Below are positions 21,276 to 35,100 of a stretch of DNA of 64,000 bases, piece after piece. This DNA is from Sarcocystis neurona (taxonomy: Eukaryota; Apicomplexa; Conoidasida; Eucoccidiorida; Sarcocystidae): contig KL647294.1 in NCBI GenBank assembly GCA_000727475.1, forward strand, positions 3,104,266 through 3,168,265. The letters run 5' to 3'. The position numbers and the translations under genes were made by a program. Each line of letters starts with the position of its first letter. The first letter of the stretch is position 1. The notes beneath the pieces were generated by a model, which was not told the origin of the DNA, ran no database searches, and was given only the letters and a program-made list of their open reading frames with translations.

Positions 21276-24200
21276 TTAATGTTCCTCAGCATCACCGTTC
21301 ACGAAGCCGTGCAAAATGTCGTCGTTCTGCGAAAAAGCGCTTTCCGCATGGCCACAAGTCCGCTCTCTAGGGCGGAACTCGAGAGACGCTGCTACGGCTC
21401 CAGATGACGTCGCCCTTCCAAAGGAGCGCGGCGAAGCCAGTCTTCTGGTGCCTGCTAGCACCGAACTACACCTAGAAACAGGACTCATAATTCTAGGCCG
21501 ACTGTCGGAACGCTCGGGTCGGTCTGAGTGAGGCACATAAATTTCATCACTTCCTTCACGCAGCGCGGCACTCGTACCCCGCGCCGGCGTCCCATCTTTC
21601 TCGAACTGTTCCTCCTTCCGGTGCCATCTTGTGGAGGGATTCTCCTCAATGTGTGGTCCGACTGAGGACACTGACCCCCTCTCGTCCCCCAAGCCGCTCA
21701 CGCGGGGACTCTGGGGCGCACTGTCAACGTACCGTCGCGGAATAGGAGAGCTCATCGTCCGGGTTCGCCTCCACGCCGGAATAAGCAAATCATGATCTGC
21801 TGTACCTGCCTCTTCAGTAGGTTCGGGTTCGCTGGGTTGATCTTCTGAAAAAGGTGCAGCGGGACCTTTTGACAATCGCGGACTGGCAAGCGTTCTGGAT
21901 TTAAATCGACGCGGAAACTCTTCACGGGTACCGTCAGGCTGTTTCGCCCGAGAGCGACGCTGATAAACTGACGTGTCACTACCTCGCAACGGCTTCTCCA
22001 AATCGGTAATGGAGGCAAACTCCGGGCCTCCGGCTGCTTGCGTAAGCTCACGTGACAACTCCTCATGGTCTGATGGCGAGCTGGTTCTTGGAGAAAGAGC
22101 GACGATATAATTTTCTTCCTTGGCTGACCCTGGTCTCCGCTGTGATACTTTGCTTTCTCTGCGCGGCGGCGCGTAGCGCCTCGGTTCTGTCTCCTGGACT
22201 GCTGGCCCCCAGTCACTCAGGCTGCAGGTGGCTGTTTGCCGTAGCAGTGCTTCTCGTGTTGGATGTGCAAAAGGGGTGGCACCTGCTTTTCCTCTGTCCT
22301 CCTTATTCACAAGTGCAGAATGGTTTTTCCTATTGTCACCTACATATTCTTCTCTGGTACGAAGAGAGCCTTTTCCAATGGTTGCTGAGCTCTTCCGAGA
22401 CGTAAATGCATCTGGTCCCTTTTTAGTCGTCTGCGAATCAGGCAATGGAAAAAGTAGACAGGAATTAAAGTCTGACTTGGTATCCAGACTGCAACAACCC
22501 GACGTGAGATTTTCAAATTAAAGCGCGCAGAATTCAAGTAACATTCCCACGCCAATTTCTTGAATATATGGGTACCGCTATTAGAGAGAAATACTCAACG
22601 AAACCTAATCCAAGCACCCTCACAGCAACAGTGTGCTTTCGTTTTTCTGCACATGGAACTACGAGCTGCGGTAGGGCTCATTCTACCTCGCAGAAGGTAC
22701 TCGTTCGAGGACAGCACCAAAGTTAACAACACGTCAAGGACTAATGCAACTGAATCTTTTTCGTGTTCAGATGTGAACAAGTTGAAATTTTCGTATCGCT
22801 TACGCGTAGTGTATTACCGACCTCTCCCTCTGATGCGTCGCTGCTACGACTTCGTGCCACGCCTGTCTTCTCGGCCTTCCGTTGGTTCTGCACGTCGTCG
22901 CCCATAAACCGCTGCTCTTCCGACACCGTCCGACTCCTGTAAACAGGACGTACCCTCTCTACTGTGACGCTTGAGTCTCTCGATGCTGCCGGAACGTCTC
23001 TGCGCACATCCTCTGGGCTACGAGCCCGGCGCCGCTGCAATTGAGTCTCTTCATGTCTTTGATTCTCCGTGCGGCCCTCCTCCATCGTTGCCGCACGAAG
23101 GCGCCGCACGGTAGTTGTTTGCTTCCCGTTCGTTCTTTCCCGCTGGGGTCCTTTTGCCGCAACACACACTTGCGGCAAAGAAGTTTCGCTATCTCCTCGC
23201 CGCACCGCCTTCACTGTGACAGGCATGTTCCGCTTTTGTGCAGGAGAACTTTTAGTCCCTTCGGGTCCACCGAGTAATTTCGCAAGCACTTCCTGGAACA
23301 GCGAAGGTTCGCTGGCTTTTCTTCCCTCTGTTTCCCCAGCCTTCCTGCTGCCTTCGTACTGTTCGGACAAATCTGATTCCATCGTTCGGCTTGGGTGTCT
23401 GCCACCGCGAGTCTCATCAGTGTCTTTTTTGACGCTGATTGCCTCCGCGTGCTGCTGTGTGATGCTGCCGTCAGTCCGTAGTGCCCGCTGGATGGCTTTG
23501 ATACACGTCAACGGGAGATGTGTTTGCCGAGGTTGACGAACGGTTGCGCTGGGAGAGCAGCTCGTACGCCAGGAGAAGAAATGTAATTCTGGAGTGATCG
23601 ACTGTTGAAGTGGCACTGCACTGTCTACACTTGAGACAAGCAGATCTCGTTATTCCGTGCGTAAGTCCATACAATAATTCAGATGCAGAGATGACACATA
23701 GAATGCTGGCAGTGGTCGGGTACTGCTTACGCGGTTAGTGGCGACGTATGAGCAGTTCCGTGGGAGCGCCCCTCCACCAGCGGCCTGACTTCATCGGCAT
23801 CCACTCCGGAGACTCCGTAGCCTGTCGCGGAAGACGAATTATGAAAGAGACAAACCAGTCAAGCTCGGCGTACATAGTGTGCAGGTCCACGGGGGCACAC
23901 TATGGACAGGTGATCAAAGTTGTACATGGTGAAGTTGATAGTAGTGGGAGCTGGCCTCGCCATTGTCAGCTCATCGAACAGCTGTCCAGAAGGGTCACTT
24001 ACACAGAAACAGTCGTATTTTTTACGAAGGAGCGGCCGCCGTTCAGCTGCTCTCCGCCGCTCACGAGTGACGCAGACTGTGTCAGCGTAGCTGCTTCGCG
24101 CAGACCAATGCTTTGGCAAACAATGTGCACGATACGTGGGCGCAAAAACAAAGGCAAAGTTTGAGTCCTATAATTCACCGCATCTATTGTCTCGTTGTAC

Positions 24201-27200
24201 CACTGCAGCAACTTCCAAAAAATAATCATGCAGAAGTGTTGAAGACTGGCATTGGTTGCACGGATATGGGCTGCGCTCACCGTCTTCTATCCAGTGGCCA
24301 AAGCGGCAAATGCCTCGCAGTCTTCTTGTTTCGTCAGCGTAGACGTCTCGCTGGAATCGCGCCTCATCTAATTCACTTTGTAAGACGCTGGTCCGTACAA
24401 CACAAATCACATACTAAGCAACGGCTTATCAATTCAGAAGGCAAGTTGTGCAGACGCTGCAGCACAGGTACGTCGAGGAGTGCCACGGGTGGCACAGAAC
24501 GCTCACGTGCCAGTTCGTGATCGTGAATTACTGACACATTTGCCACGATGGAAGTGTGGAAGTGTCGAATCATTTGGCAGTGTGCCTCACCAAATAATGC
24601 GCCGCATATTGTTAACTTGTTCCGTAAGACGCGATTCTGCTAGTCCTGCAAGTTTCACAAAAGTTTAATAAACAGCCAGCACCAGATAATCGTCGGCGCT
24701 ATAACACACAGGCAGGAGGAGCTTTGCTGATCAAGCAGCTGCCTCCATCCGGAGGTGTGCTGGCGAAAATTAGCCACTTTAGGTCATCACTGATCCATTC
24801 GTATGAGAAGCGGTGTAGCACACTCTTCACTCAACCATTCACCATCAAAGAAACTTCCCCGACGTCTTCAGGATGCACTGCACCACGAGCCGTTTAACGA
24901 TGTAAAAAGCGATGAACGTTTCAATACCGGCCCTACAAGGTGCGTCCTTACCTTGGGCTTCCAAAGCTAGTAACTCATAGTTCACCAGTATATCATCGAT
25001 TCTTCTTTGCAGACGGCGCTCCGTTTGCTGCAGCTCATCGTCGTACAATAGACCACACCGAACACGATCAGCTGAGGCTCCACTGCGGCACTAGCGCTAG
25101 TCCAGCCCCGTTGATTCGAATGGAAAAAAAAGATACAGATAGCGCGATTTCTGGAACCGGAGAGTACCCATAGAAGTAATCGTATCACCAGCTCTTGGAA
25201 GGCACGCAAGGGCGTCACCGGGGTTCGCACGTACCGACGCAGGCGGTCTAAAAGTTGCTTAATACCCCCTACCTTGCACAGACGGTCGGTACACTGTGGA
25301 AACTGGTCGCTCTTACAAGCGACACGACCAGCTGCACTGTGGAATGGAGATAAAATCCTCCGTCATACCTGTATTCGACGGCAATCTTCCTCGTACTCTA
25401 AAAGCCGTAGGTCTAGCCCTTGTTTGAGAAGTAACACAGTCTCGCTGAACTCCCCGGTGACGTAGCCATGCTCATCGAGGAAAGGTGCTATCAGCTTGGC
25501 AAGTTTTGACTGATCTTCCTGCAAGCCACGTAAGATAAATCCCTCTGCGCAGCGTTTCGACGTGTAGAATAATCGAAGTGTACGGTCGCGGGCGACGGAA
25601 GGCACGAAGCGAATAACGCCTTACTACGCTATCCTAGGAAGGATGCCGCAGTTGGCCTTCAAGTAGCCTGAGGGCACCCGAGATGATATCACTGTGCGCA
25701 AACGCTGACTGCTCTGACAAGATGGCGCTCGACACGAACGCTCACAAATACCAGTGGTATCGCCAAGATTCTGCTGTCTCTCTCACTGGCTAGCACCGCA
25801 GCAGGCAAGGAGCTATCCTGCGGGAACCGAGAGGTGGCCGTTCAGCGTTTTAGACTTACTAATAATAAGCTGTGTTCCGCGCATATCTCCGCGAGTTGTT
25901 GCTGGTACTGCACGCAGAGAGAAGGCTGACAGCATTGGAAAGGAGAAATAGCCCTGCACACCTTCGAAGAGTCATGCCGCTACATAACCTTTCCGCGGGA
26001 ACTTTCATTGGCACAACTCGTCGGACGGGATAACCACAAGCTGTCGAAGAGGCGCACCACAAGTCTACACACAGCGGCATGCTGCTTGCTTGCATCGTCA
26101 GTATTTCAGCTCGCACTTATGAGCAGCCACCTAGGATGTTACGCCTGTGAAAGCGATAACGACTGTACCACGGCCTTGATCGGTACTTCACCTGCCGCCC
26201 GCAGCAAGGGGTGCCTCTTTACTGCTGCACAAAAATCAGTTACAAGTCCTCAAGTTCAAGCTTGCAAGAGAACTCCGTAGTCTCCGTTACTGTGGAGTGT
26301 AACGGGCTCTTTGTGTCTTTATAATGTGAGGGCCTCAGTCCGAACACGTACGCCAGCCAGTGGCAACATATCAATGAGTACACCACACGGAGGTGTTCTA
26401 CCATATATCGCGTTTATCCCCACAGTGGCGCAAATTGTGGCATGGCATGGCGGAAGAATCAGTGACTGCGCAGAACCTCAACGCGTTCTACGACCCGTAA
26501 GCGCTCGCGAGCGAAGGAAGTCGCCTACAAATAACATTTGTACACTCTAGCTTTACCAGATCGGCCAGAGCTGCAATTTCAATGTTCGCCACCTCAATTT
26601 GGGGCAGCTTGGGAATCGACGTGAAAGGTGATTCCTGCCACTGCAAATATCCTGCGTCCGACATGGCATGTCCTCTCGGGTGTGTCCACCCTGCGTCCGT
26701 CTGTAGAAATGCGTCGTTCATCGCTGCTAACTCCGTGTTCATTTGTTGCGTGCGCCAGGCAAATTTGCAACAACTGCAGCACGTCGCTGCCGTAGGAAGG
26801 ATTTTGGCGCACGCGGCGTTGTGTAAGAGAACGTGAAAGTCGAGTACATGCGTAGCTTCGCGACAGTACACGGTCCGCGGTACCCCGAGCAGTTTTCAAG
26901 AAGTACAAGGGTGATACAATGGATCGAGGTAAAGGGAGAACACGCTGGTTAGAGTTACATCACTGTTTCTGAACCCCTGGTGTGCTTAGCACCTGTGATG
27001 GCATTCAGATCTCCAGGTCTGTCGTTTTTACGAGTATCACGTAACGACAGCAACGGTACCTCACGTCCGCTCCCGACTCAAACGGAACGCGAGTGTTCGC
27101 AGCATTGCAAAGGCACGAGGGAGACGCACTACGTCGAGAAGATCAAATCTAACAAGAGTTACGATGTTGGAATGTGTAAAGACCAGGGGGTCCCACGAAG

Positions 27201-30200
27201 GTCTTTCAGGCAGCGCGACAAAGTGTAGACACAACATGCTGCACCATTCTCAAGACGTGCAGTCCCTTTCGAGGAAGGTAGCAGAACCACAATTACTCAA
27301 TCGCCGTCCGTAAGGTCGTTTCCGCCGCTCGTGCAACAAGTGCATATGTAGTAACAATGCCCCCAAATGGAGCGTGCCTGCGTCCGAGACGTAACCAGCT
27401 AAGAAAACAGCGAACTAAAAGACGCCTCCAGGTGCTGTAAACAGGGGACTACATTCACAATGTCTGCAGCCATCAGAAACCAGAGCACGCGCTTAAAAAT
27501 GCGAACGAAGCAGGTATGTATAAGCCGCCGGCAACCGGACACACTGGTACGCATGCCGAGGACGCCATTCTGGTTGAAGGGAGCCTTCTTCCATGGATCA
27601 TCCTCTCTTCCGACAGTACACAGCTGTTCTGATTTGCAGGGGAAAACAGGCAGTGGAGTACGACTTCTGACCGCCTACTCTTGCCGTGTCCACGCTGTTT
27701 AAGTATGCCAACAGAAGATTTCCAGCAACACAGCGGGCCCTGGTGTAGTAGCGGCGGTCAGGGCTATTTGACGAGCAAACGCATCCCGATCACTCCGCTC
27801 GTTCAAAGATGATATGAAGTCATTAATTACGCGATGGTGAAGATTTTGACGGTGACTATTGAGTGTCGAGACGAAGTTTGTGAAACAGGAGTCAACGGCC
27901 TCTAACTGCTACACGCAAGGTGAAGCATGCGAGCAGCATTGCGAGCTGCATTGCGAGCTAGTCCCGGCGGAAGCACGCAAGCGCGCACGCGTACGACCGT
28001 CGCTTCCTCAATTTCGTGCAGGGGGGCTAGCCGCGGTAGAGCGCTCATAGTGAAGCGGTGTCTTGTTCACACTTTACGGTAGTGCTAAGTGATTCGAAAT
28101 TCGCGGCGCACCAAAGGATGGGGAAAAACAGTCAGAACGCGGTTTACGGTTTACATCTGGGGTCCTGCACATGTGTTGTGCGACAAACACTGAAGTTAGC
28201 CGTGCGCGAATGCGGGTTTGTGAGCGTCTGTTTCTTCTTTCCGATATGGGATCTACAGTTCCATTTCTGGGGACACTGCCCACGAATGTATGGAGCTATG
28301 TTTCACCACGAGGTTGCGTGGTGCAGTGTATCGCAGCAGATTACACAAGGGTCTCCAGGGGCTGCTGACTCCGGTCTACACCACCACGAACGATGGGTGC
28401 AAGGATGACCAATTTCGACACGAACTTCCTGGGAATACAGGGAGACAGCTCCTCCTGTCTCCATAGGCGAGCGCGCCATTGGCTGCCCTCGCTGTGATTT
28501 GGAACATATCAGTAGGATATTCCTCCAACCTACATCGGTGAGCGCGACACTGGCCGCCGTCGCTGTGAACCGGACCGTTTAGTCACAACTGCGAACTTAG
28601 GGAACTGGCTCAGTTTAGGATCTGCATGTCACCTCCATGTTCCATATAATGTCTGTGGCACGTACACAAATGGCATGCGACAACGTACCTTCGACGAACT
28701 TGCCTGCACCTTTATCGTATACACCCTGGCTAAGCCATGTTCGGTCGACCGAGAGCTTCACGTACCACTCCGCGAGCGCTGGGGTGAGGACCGGCCTATG
28801 CCGTTGAAGGGCCATGCCTGCTCTTGCTTGCAAAATCAGTGTCACCTGCCTAGACTCACGGATACTAGCGCAGCCAGTAAACGGCTAATGAGGGGGAAAT
28901 CCTACAGGCAAGTGAATACACATATGTACCTGCAGACGAAACGGACACACCCGGAGGCTTTTGAAAAGTCGTGACTGTATGCTGTGCAATTGCGAATTCG
29001 ACGTCGCATTGGATGCCATTGTAGGCACATACAATAACGTCCACAGAGAACCGAATTCTGTACGCGAGCTGGGATGCGACTGTAACTCCAGTTACTGTTG
29101 GAGACTTTGGAAAATATTGCTTTCTCGAAGACGAGTCAACTGCGCAAGGAAAAAGCTCACGTGTCGGATCGTGCCCTTTGAAGAAGCCATCACCTCTAGC
29201 GGTGACCTGTGCCCTTACGTGTGGTGCTAACAGAATAAGTCTAGAGTCTACTTAAGTGACCATTTACCGATCTGCAAAACAGGGCCCTCGGTTGAGCCCG
29301 ATTAACTAATTAGACGCTAGCAATAACCTGCTGTCTCCGGTCGTACTGAAACTGGAAAACTGGGATTTCCTGGAGGCACGGGCAAGACGTTTAGCAAAGC
29401 ATGCAGTCTTCAACCGACGACGTAAAATTCATCATCAACGGGGACTGTATGCAACACAACGCTGTCGGGAAGCTCCTATGGTAAGGCGGGCTTGTTAACA
29501 ACAGTCCATGCGGTTGGGCCGGAAGATGAAAGGAATTACCCAAGCTTGGTGGATAACAGATGCCACGTTGAGCCGACGACGGCGTCCTTCACTGGTCGAG
29601 CGAAGATTCCTCGCGACAATCGTACAGGTAGTATTTCGTCCCCGCAGACCTCCTTGCGAAACTGTGACCCTAAATAGAGGTTTTTCGGTTTAGGTGAAAA
29701 AATGCGTGTAAGCTGTATCCGGATGCCTTACGAAACGTTAAGTGCTGCAGCTGAATGTTTCGTGATTTGTATAGGCGCATCTGGTACTCAATGGGGAAGT
29801 CGGGGCTCACCTTGAACCACCGGCAGATTTTTGTGCAGATCATGGGTTCTTTACGGCAGAGCAAATTCACGCGGAGGACGTGCTGGACAGGTCTTGCAGC
29901 GGAGCACGTTGCCTTCAAGCGTTGTTGGCAGATGGCTAAAACCGCTGGTTTTATTATTATTAATTAGTCTATCTCGACGGGCACCGCAGGTGGCGGTGCA
30001 ATTTAGCACATAGAAAGCTGTGAAGCTTCACATTTTGTGGGCATAGAACACAGGTCACTTTACGTTGATAAACACGGAACTGTCAAAAACATTCATGTCT
30101 TTGTGCCGAATACAGGATGGATGATCACGTCAACAACTAGTAAATCCCTGCCACCTAGTGAATGACTGATGACGGTAAACCTGCTATGCTCTACACCTCC

Positions 30201-30311
30201 AAAACTCTTTTTTATCCACAACAGAACCGGACGAGATAGCTGAGCACGCCCTGGACCGTATAGGTCATTCTGAACAAGCGTACTAGCGTATTTCTCTCTG
30301 ATTACAATCAT
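21276..30311 (-). CDS. Coiled-coil protein with Arg/Ser-rich tail, 13 exons, 973 aa
   Basis: Minus-strand exons: 30181-30311, 29811-29892, 28689-28725, 26557-26786, 25860-25907, 25369-25518, 25189-25257, 24952-25027, 24507-24530, 24281-24367, 24003-24090, 22804-23548, 21276-22430. The sum is 2922 nt, exactly 974 codons, and every junction keeps phase. The N-terminus (MIVIREKYASTLVQNDLYGP) is globular-looking. Exons 5-10 encode a continuous coiled coil (AEICAEHSLLL, LLEYEEDCRRIQ, QLLDRLRRYV, TERRLQRRIDDILVNYELL). The last two exons (about 630 residues) are Arg/Ser/Glu-rich and disordered, with many SPR and RSR motifs. No family is recognised; a cytoskeletal or centrosomal role would fit but is only a guess. 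Best supported are exons 2 and 4-8 and exons 11-13. Exons 1, 3, 9 and 10 use weaker or very short splice choices and may change. Confidence 0.7.
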
Positions 30312-32182
30312 GTCAGAACGCGTCGACGCAGGTTGTCGGTCACTCAACTGCTGACACTTACACTAGGATGGACCCGTTTTTGATGCGGGGGGGGGGTTAC
30401 GTACCATGACGAATGGCAGCCTGACACGATAGCTTCCCTGTATACGCAGAAGGCCTCCTTCCTCCACTCAACTGTTGAACAGTTCTTATTTCGTTAACTG
30501 CGTTTTCCTTTTTTGTCTAGAGCACGAGATTTCCGCCGCACAAGCTTGAACCCACAGCTGTGCCGACCTTTGTGCTCCCCACCTGGATCCGCGTATCCTT
30601 CAACAGTCTACAAAGTATAATTTTGACCAGTCAAGCCAGCGGTTGGTTCGGTTTTTCGGCCCCGCAAACAAGGGTGAACATGCGAGGAGACCATTCTGTT
30701 ATTTGTTGTAATGACTTTAAAAAAAGGGTCTTACGACAGCTGTCAAAAACCAAAGCGTTCAAGCCATTCTTCCGTTGCGAAGCGTAGGCAGCGGCCTTCC
30801 GTTGGTGAGGTTTCAGTTTCCTAATGTCACAGATGGTGGTGTTTCACTCTGTCAAGCTATTTATGCTGGAAAACGCTGCACACCACTATATGAGTAGTGC
30901 AGGGAAACGCAGCCGTACGGCGGGTGGACAGAACGCCATTTCCGTAGACGCTTGTAGGCCTCCTCTGTAGTTAGGGTACGTGCATCTATATTGAAATATC
31001 TGTGTACCTCTCCCCGTACTCGCGTGGTGGGCTGGTACGCGCATTCGTCCTACCATGTGGCTGCAAACTAACAGTACAACTTAGTTGAGCGACCTCGATT
31101 TCATTTCAGGTGGCCGCCAGGCAAGTGTTCCACGCACAAAAAGACCTCATCTTCTCTTTCTCCCTAGGGACGAACAGAAGGTTGCGCGTTTACATATGAC
31201 TATTTCACGTTCGTAAACAATGTTTGGTCTGCGTCTCACCTTCGTGTTCGCGAAAGAACAGTTCAAATGCTCCAAGGTTGAGCTGTCCTAGACATTCGCA
31301 TATTGTATCGGTACCCACGTTGTATTTTGGCCACTTTCGAATTTCCCGCTCAGCGGCGACAGCATAGAGCTCATTCTCTAAATTCGAACTGTTATGAAGC
31401 GTGAGGTTGTTTTTCTTTTTCGCAGAGGTCAGCTACGCTGCTTTAGACAGTCGCATACCGTATCGGTTTCCATCTGGCGTCCTGCACGTTGAAGTGTGTG
31501 TGTCTTTCCGCGGCAAGAGCATGGGCCTTACTGTCTAAATCCGGCTGGACTGCCACGCAGAAGGAATTTTTTCTCTTTCGTGATTTTTTCTTACTCCTGC
31601 TCACCGAAACGTCCCCCGTTCACAAACGGAATCTTACCTGATTTGTTGGCAGAGACTTGTTCTGTTCGTAAGTCGACTTTTTCCAAACGCTCGGCCTGTA
31701 CGCACGAGCTGAAGCCACGAAAGTGTGCGGTGTCATAATTGGACGGCGCGTGTACGGGAAAACACTGCCAGGCCTTGCGTTATCGCGTGCAAATTCATTC
31801 TCACATCCGTCGCTGCACGCTGCTGCGCCAAGATTTCCGCGACCAGTTGGATAGCTTGAGCCCGCAGCGGTACCTTCTTCAAATCGTGAGGGCCTTGCGA
31901 CGAAGCGTCGGAAGGCAGAGTATGCTGAGGGGCGCAGCTGTTGTTGGTCCACACTCGCAAGCTGTTCACTAGAAGTTCGGCTTTCTTTCGCCAAACCGAG
32001 GTGTTCCAGTCTCTCGGGAGCCAGTGGAAGAACATCACCCGGAGCCACCTCACACTTGACGGCTCCAACTCTGCTGGCGCGCATTTGCTTGCAGGCACTG
32101 CTGTTGCGGTCGATACTGGTATTGGTCCTGCCCGTGCTGCATTCCCAGTTGTACGCTGCTGCGCACTGTCGCGTCATGCATA
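30312..32182. other. Divergent intergenic region
   Basis: Lies between the starts of the coiled-coil gene (minus) and the low-complexity gene (plus), so it should contain both promoters and 5' UTRs. It has a run of 10 G at 30387-30396. The only long frame is a 214-codon minus ORF (31620-32264) that overlaps the start of the plus gene; it has no protein-like pattern and I do not call it. Part of 31739-32182 could be 5' UTR or an upstream exon of the plus gene. Confidence 0.5.
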
Positions 32183-35100
32183 ATGGCGCAGAACTGCCGG
32201 CTGAAAGAGTTTGCGAGAACTCAACAAAAACGTAGGCCTTGCCCTGCAAGAGGTCTGACTGCATATGCAGTCAAGATGTTAGTGCTATCCCCCGCTCTTG
32301 TGTATCTCGCTCGAAAGGGGCTTGCGGACGACACAAAGGACGGTAGACTCGTTGCAGGCGAAAGAGACGATTTCCTTACACCTTATGACATCGCTACAAA
32401 AAGTATCTTGGAAGATGCACCAACAGGAACAGCAGCGGCGTCGGTGGGGGGAATAAGCTCGGGTCTTGAGAAGGAGACTGACTGCAGCAGTCGAGATGAA
32501 CTCGCTGATAAAGCCAGAGCAGGACGAGTGCCCATGTCTCAACTCTCAGGTGAAGTGGAGGCAAGCAAATCAAATTACATTTCGGGAGACTCATCGTTCG
32601 GCGGGAACGTGGATAAGCCAATGGTGCAACAGTTCCACCCACCAGCGCCGACAGAAGACGGCCCAAACGCTGTAGCAGCTACTCCTACAGCAGTTACAGT
32701 TGGCCCGAAGCGCCTGACCACGGAGAACACAAAGAATGATGTTGCTCTCAACAGCACCCATTTAGTGGACCATTTATTTGGTGAGCTTCCCTGGAAAGAC
32801 CAGGTGCTACTGCTGGCTACAATGCTTCAGAACGCACATGTGGATCTTTCTTCCACAGTAGGACATCCGCGTGACACAGAGTCAGTCCTGCAACAGCCTG
32901 TTACGGTGCCGCCATTATCGGTGCACATGCGTCCTTCCGGTGAGACTGATGCCACACTGGTTTCTCTTACTTTCATCAACAGTGCAGCAGGAGAAAGAAC
33001 CGATGGTGAGTCGAAACCCGTTGGGCCAGCCGCCGCAAGGTCAGCAGCAGCCGCAGCGCAGCATTCCGCAGTACCAGTCTCGTCGCCGCCTCCGCTAACA
33101 GCTCTCTCTTCACCCATCCCACCGCAACCTCTGTCCCCCGTAGCGTCTTCTTTTCGCATGCAATTACCTCAAACCTTATCGTCTTCCGTGTCTGCGTCCT
33201 CTGAGCTACCAGTCTACCACGCCCCTGTTGTCCCAGTGAATTTGGGTGGGAACACAGATCCCCCTCTCCTACCTCATTCGTTCAGCCCGCCAGAAGCTAG
33301 CGTGTATGATTCACAAGAGGCCATAAAAACACTGACTGTCACAGCCCCGCTAGGGCACCTGCCCTTAAATGCAGGTCATCCAGTAGATCCTTCCCTACCC
33401 ACCCAGCAAACTTTTCTGCCAGCTGCTGCATCCACGCGCAATGCTCCTACAGGTCCCAGCCAGACCGGCCGGATGTACCACTACTCCGGCGTTACAATGG
33501 CACCATTCTATCCCTCTTCACACACTAGGCACACCCCAACTCCGGCTGCCTACGTATCTAGTGCCATTATAACGTCTCCTTTAATGGCAGGTCCCGTTTC
33601 CCCTACGGCTGTCGGGGCCAGAGTTTCCAACGCTGTGGGCACTGCAGTGGGACATACGACGCAGCTGGTTGACGACACTCTACGCAGTGCAATACTCAAC
33701 GTAGTCAACCCTGCCACATACGGCGCAACCTCGCTGCTCCACGGCATTCAAGCACTGAACCAGAAACTGCAAGCAGGAAGTGATGTTGCTACAAAGGCTC
33801 TTCTAGACTTCGCAGCGTACCGCAGAAATAACCCTCATCACTCCCTCGCTGAGTAAGTCATCACAACTTTCGCATCGACCGCATGTGTCAGACCCGTGGT
33901 TCTCTTGTCTAGTACAGGGGAAACATCATACTCTGCAACATTCCATCAGGTTCACAGCACCATTGGCTCGCTATGTAAGCGAGTGTCACACAAGCAAGGT
34001 ACCACAAGTCTCGCGCCAAATTATACCGTTGCGAACTCTTTTTAGAACTCAGTCAGTCTTCGTAGGAAGCTGTCAATGCAGCATTAGTCGCATACGGTCG
34101 AGATGCAGGTCATCCAGTAGATCCGTCCCTACCCACCCAGCAAACTTTTCTGCCAGCTGCTAGCAAACTCCTCTATGTGAGTCTAAAGTAAAACGACGCT
34201 GCTCGGCGTAACAATGAATTATTATCACTTTGGCCCATGTAACGCGCGTAATGCAGCCTTGCTCCAACAGTGTGCACCAGTAGTAAGCCGTCTTGACAGC
34301 GGCAGACGAAGGTACGAGTACAAGCATTTTATGGAGCTCTCTACGCATGCTGAAATCATTGATCTGGCGCTATGTATGGCATTCCAGGTTCATCAACACT
34401 CTAGAAGAGGTCACTGACACACTCAACCAGGCGGCCACGACAGCCCCAGATCCGCGACTGCAAAGCAAGATCGCAACGCAAGCTGAGGTCGCAGACAATG
34501 CACACGTTGTCGGCGGAGAGTTGCTGGAGGGTATGGAATACAATCCTAGCTCATCTTCTTCTGGAAGAGAAGAGAGTCCTGCATCTTCACGTAAGGGTTC
34601 GCCGAGTGTTTGGGGCTATCATCAGACACGGAGCTCAGTAACTACAAAGGGGACACCGCCGCCAGAAACGCAAGAGCAGCCGTCAACGCAGCGCCTGAGC
34701 ACGAATCGAAACTCGATAACTTCGCCGAAATCATCTTACTCTCTACCGCCTACTGAGAACACGACGCAGACGATAGATCTGCGGGACGTGCTGAGCACCG
34801 AACAGCTTCAGCTGATGGAGGTGCTTACCGATGTGCTGAATGTTGGCTTCGACGCAGCCTTGGGCTTTGTGAAACGGCAAGAACGCGGCATTGCTGGCTT
34901 GAAACAGTTTCCTTTCTTCAAACCTCTGCAGCAGCGCGTGATCCAAGCTGCTTACCGTGCAGGTGATCGAGCGGCAGCAGATCGCGCGGCACCAGATCGC
35001 GCGGCGGTTTATGGGCAATTTGCTTCAGGAGCAGAGTCGACCATGTTGGATGGAAACCTCCACGGGACAGAACATACACGTGCTGCAGCTCGTCTGTTAC

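Noticed and set aside
31620..32264. 214-codon minus ORF
   Set aside because: No motif or natural composition, overlaps the start of the plus gene, and no splice or start support.
34060..34190. Constitutive middle exon carrying the 59-bp copy
   Set aside because: Its open frame is phase 0 at both ends, while the flanking exons need phase 2; inclusion would create a stop.
33852..34330. Treating 32183-33856 and 34293-38528 as two separate genes
   Set aside because: The stop of the first frame lies across a perfect GTAAGT donor, and the second frame has an in-phase acceptor at 34387. A single two-exon gene explains both.
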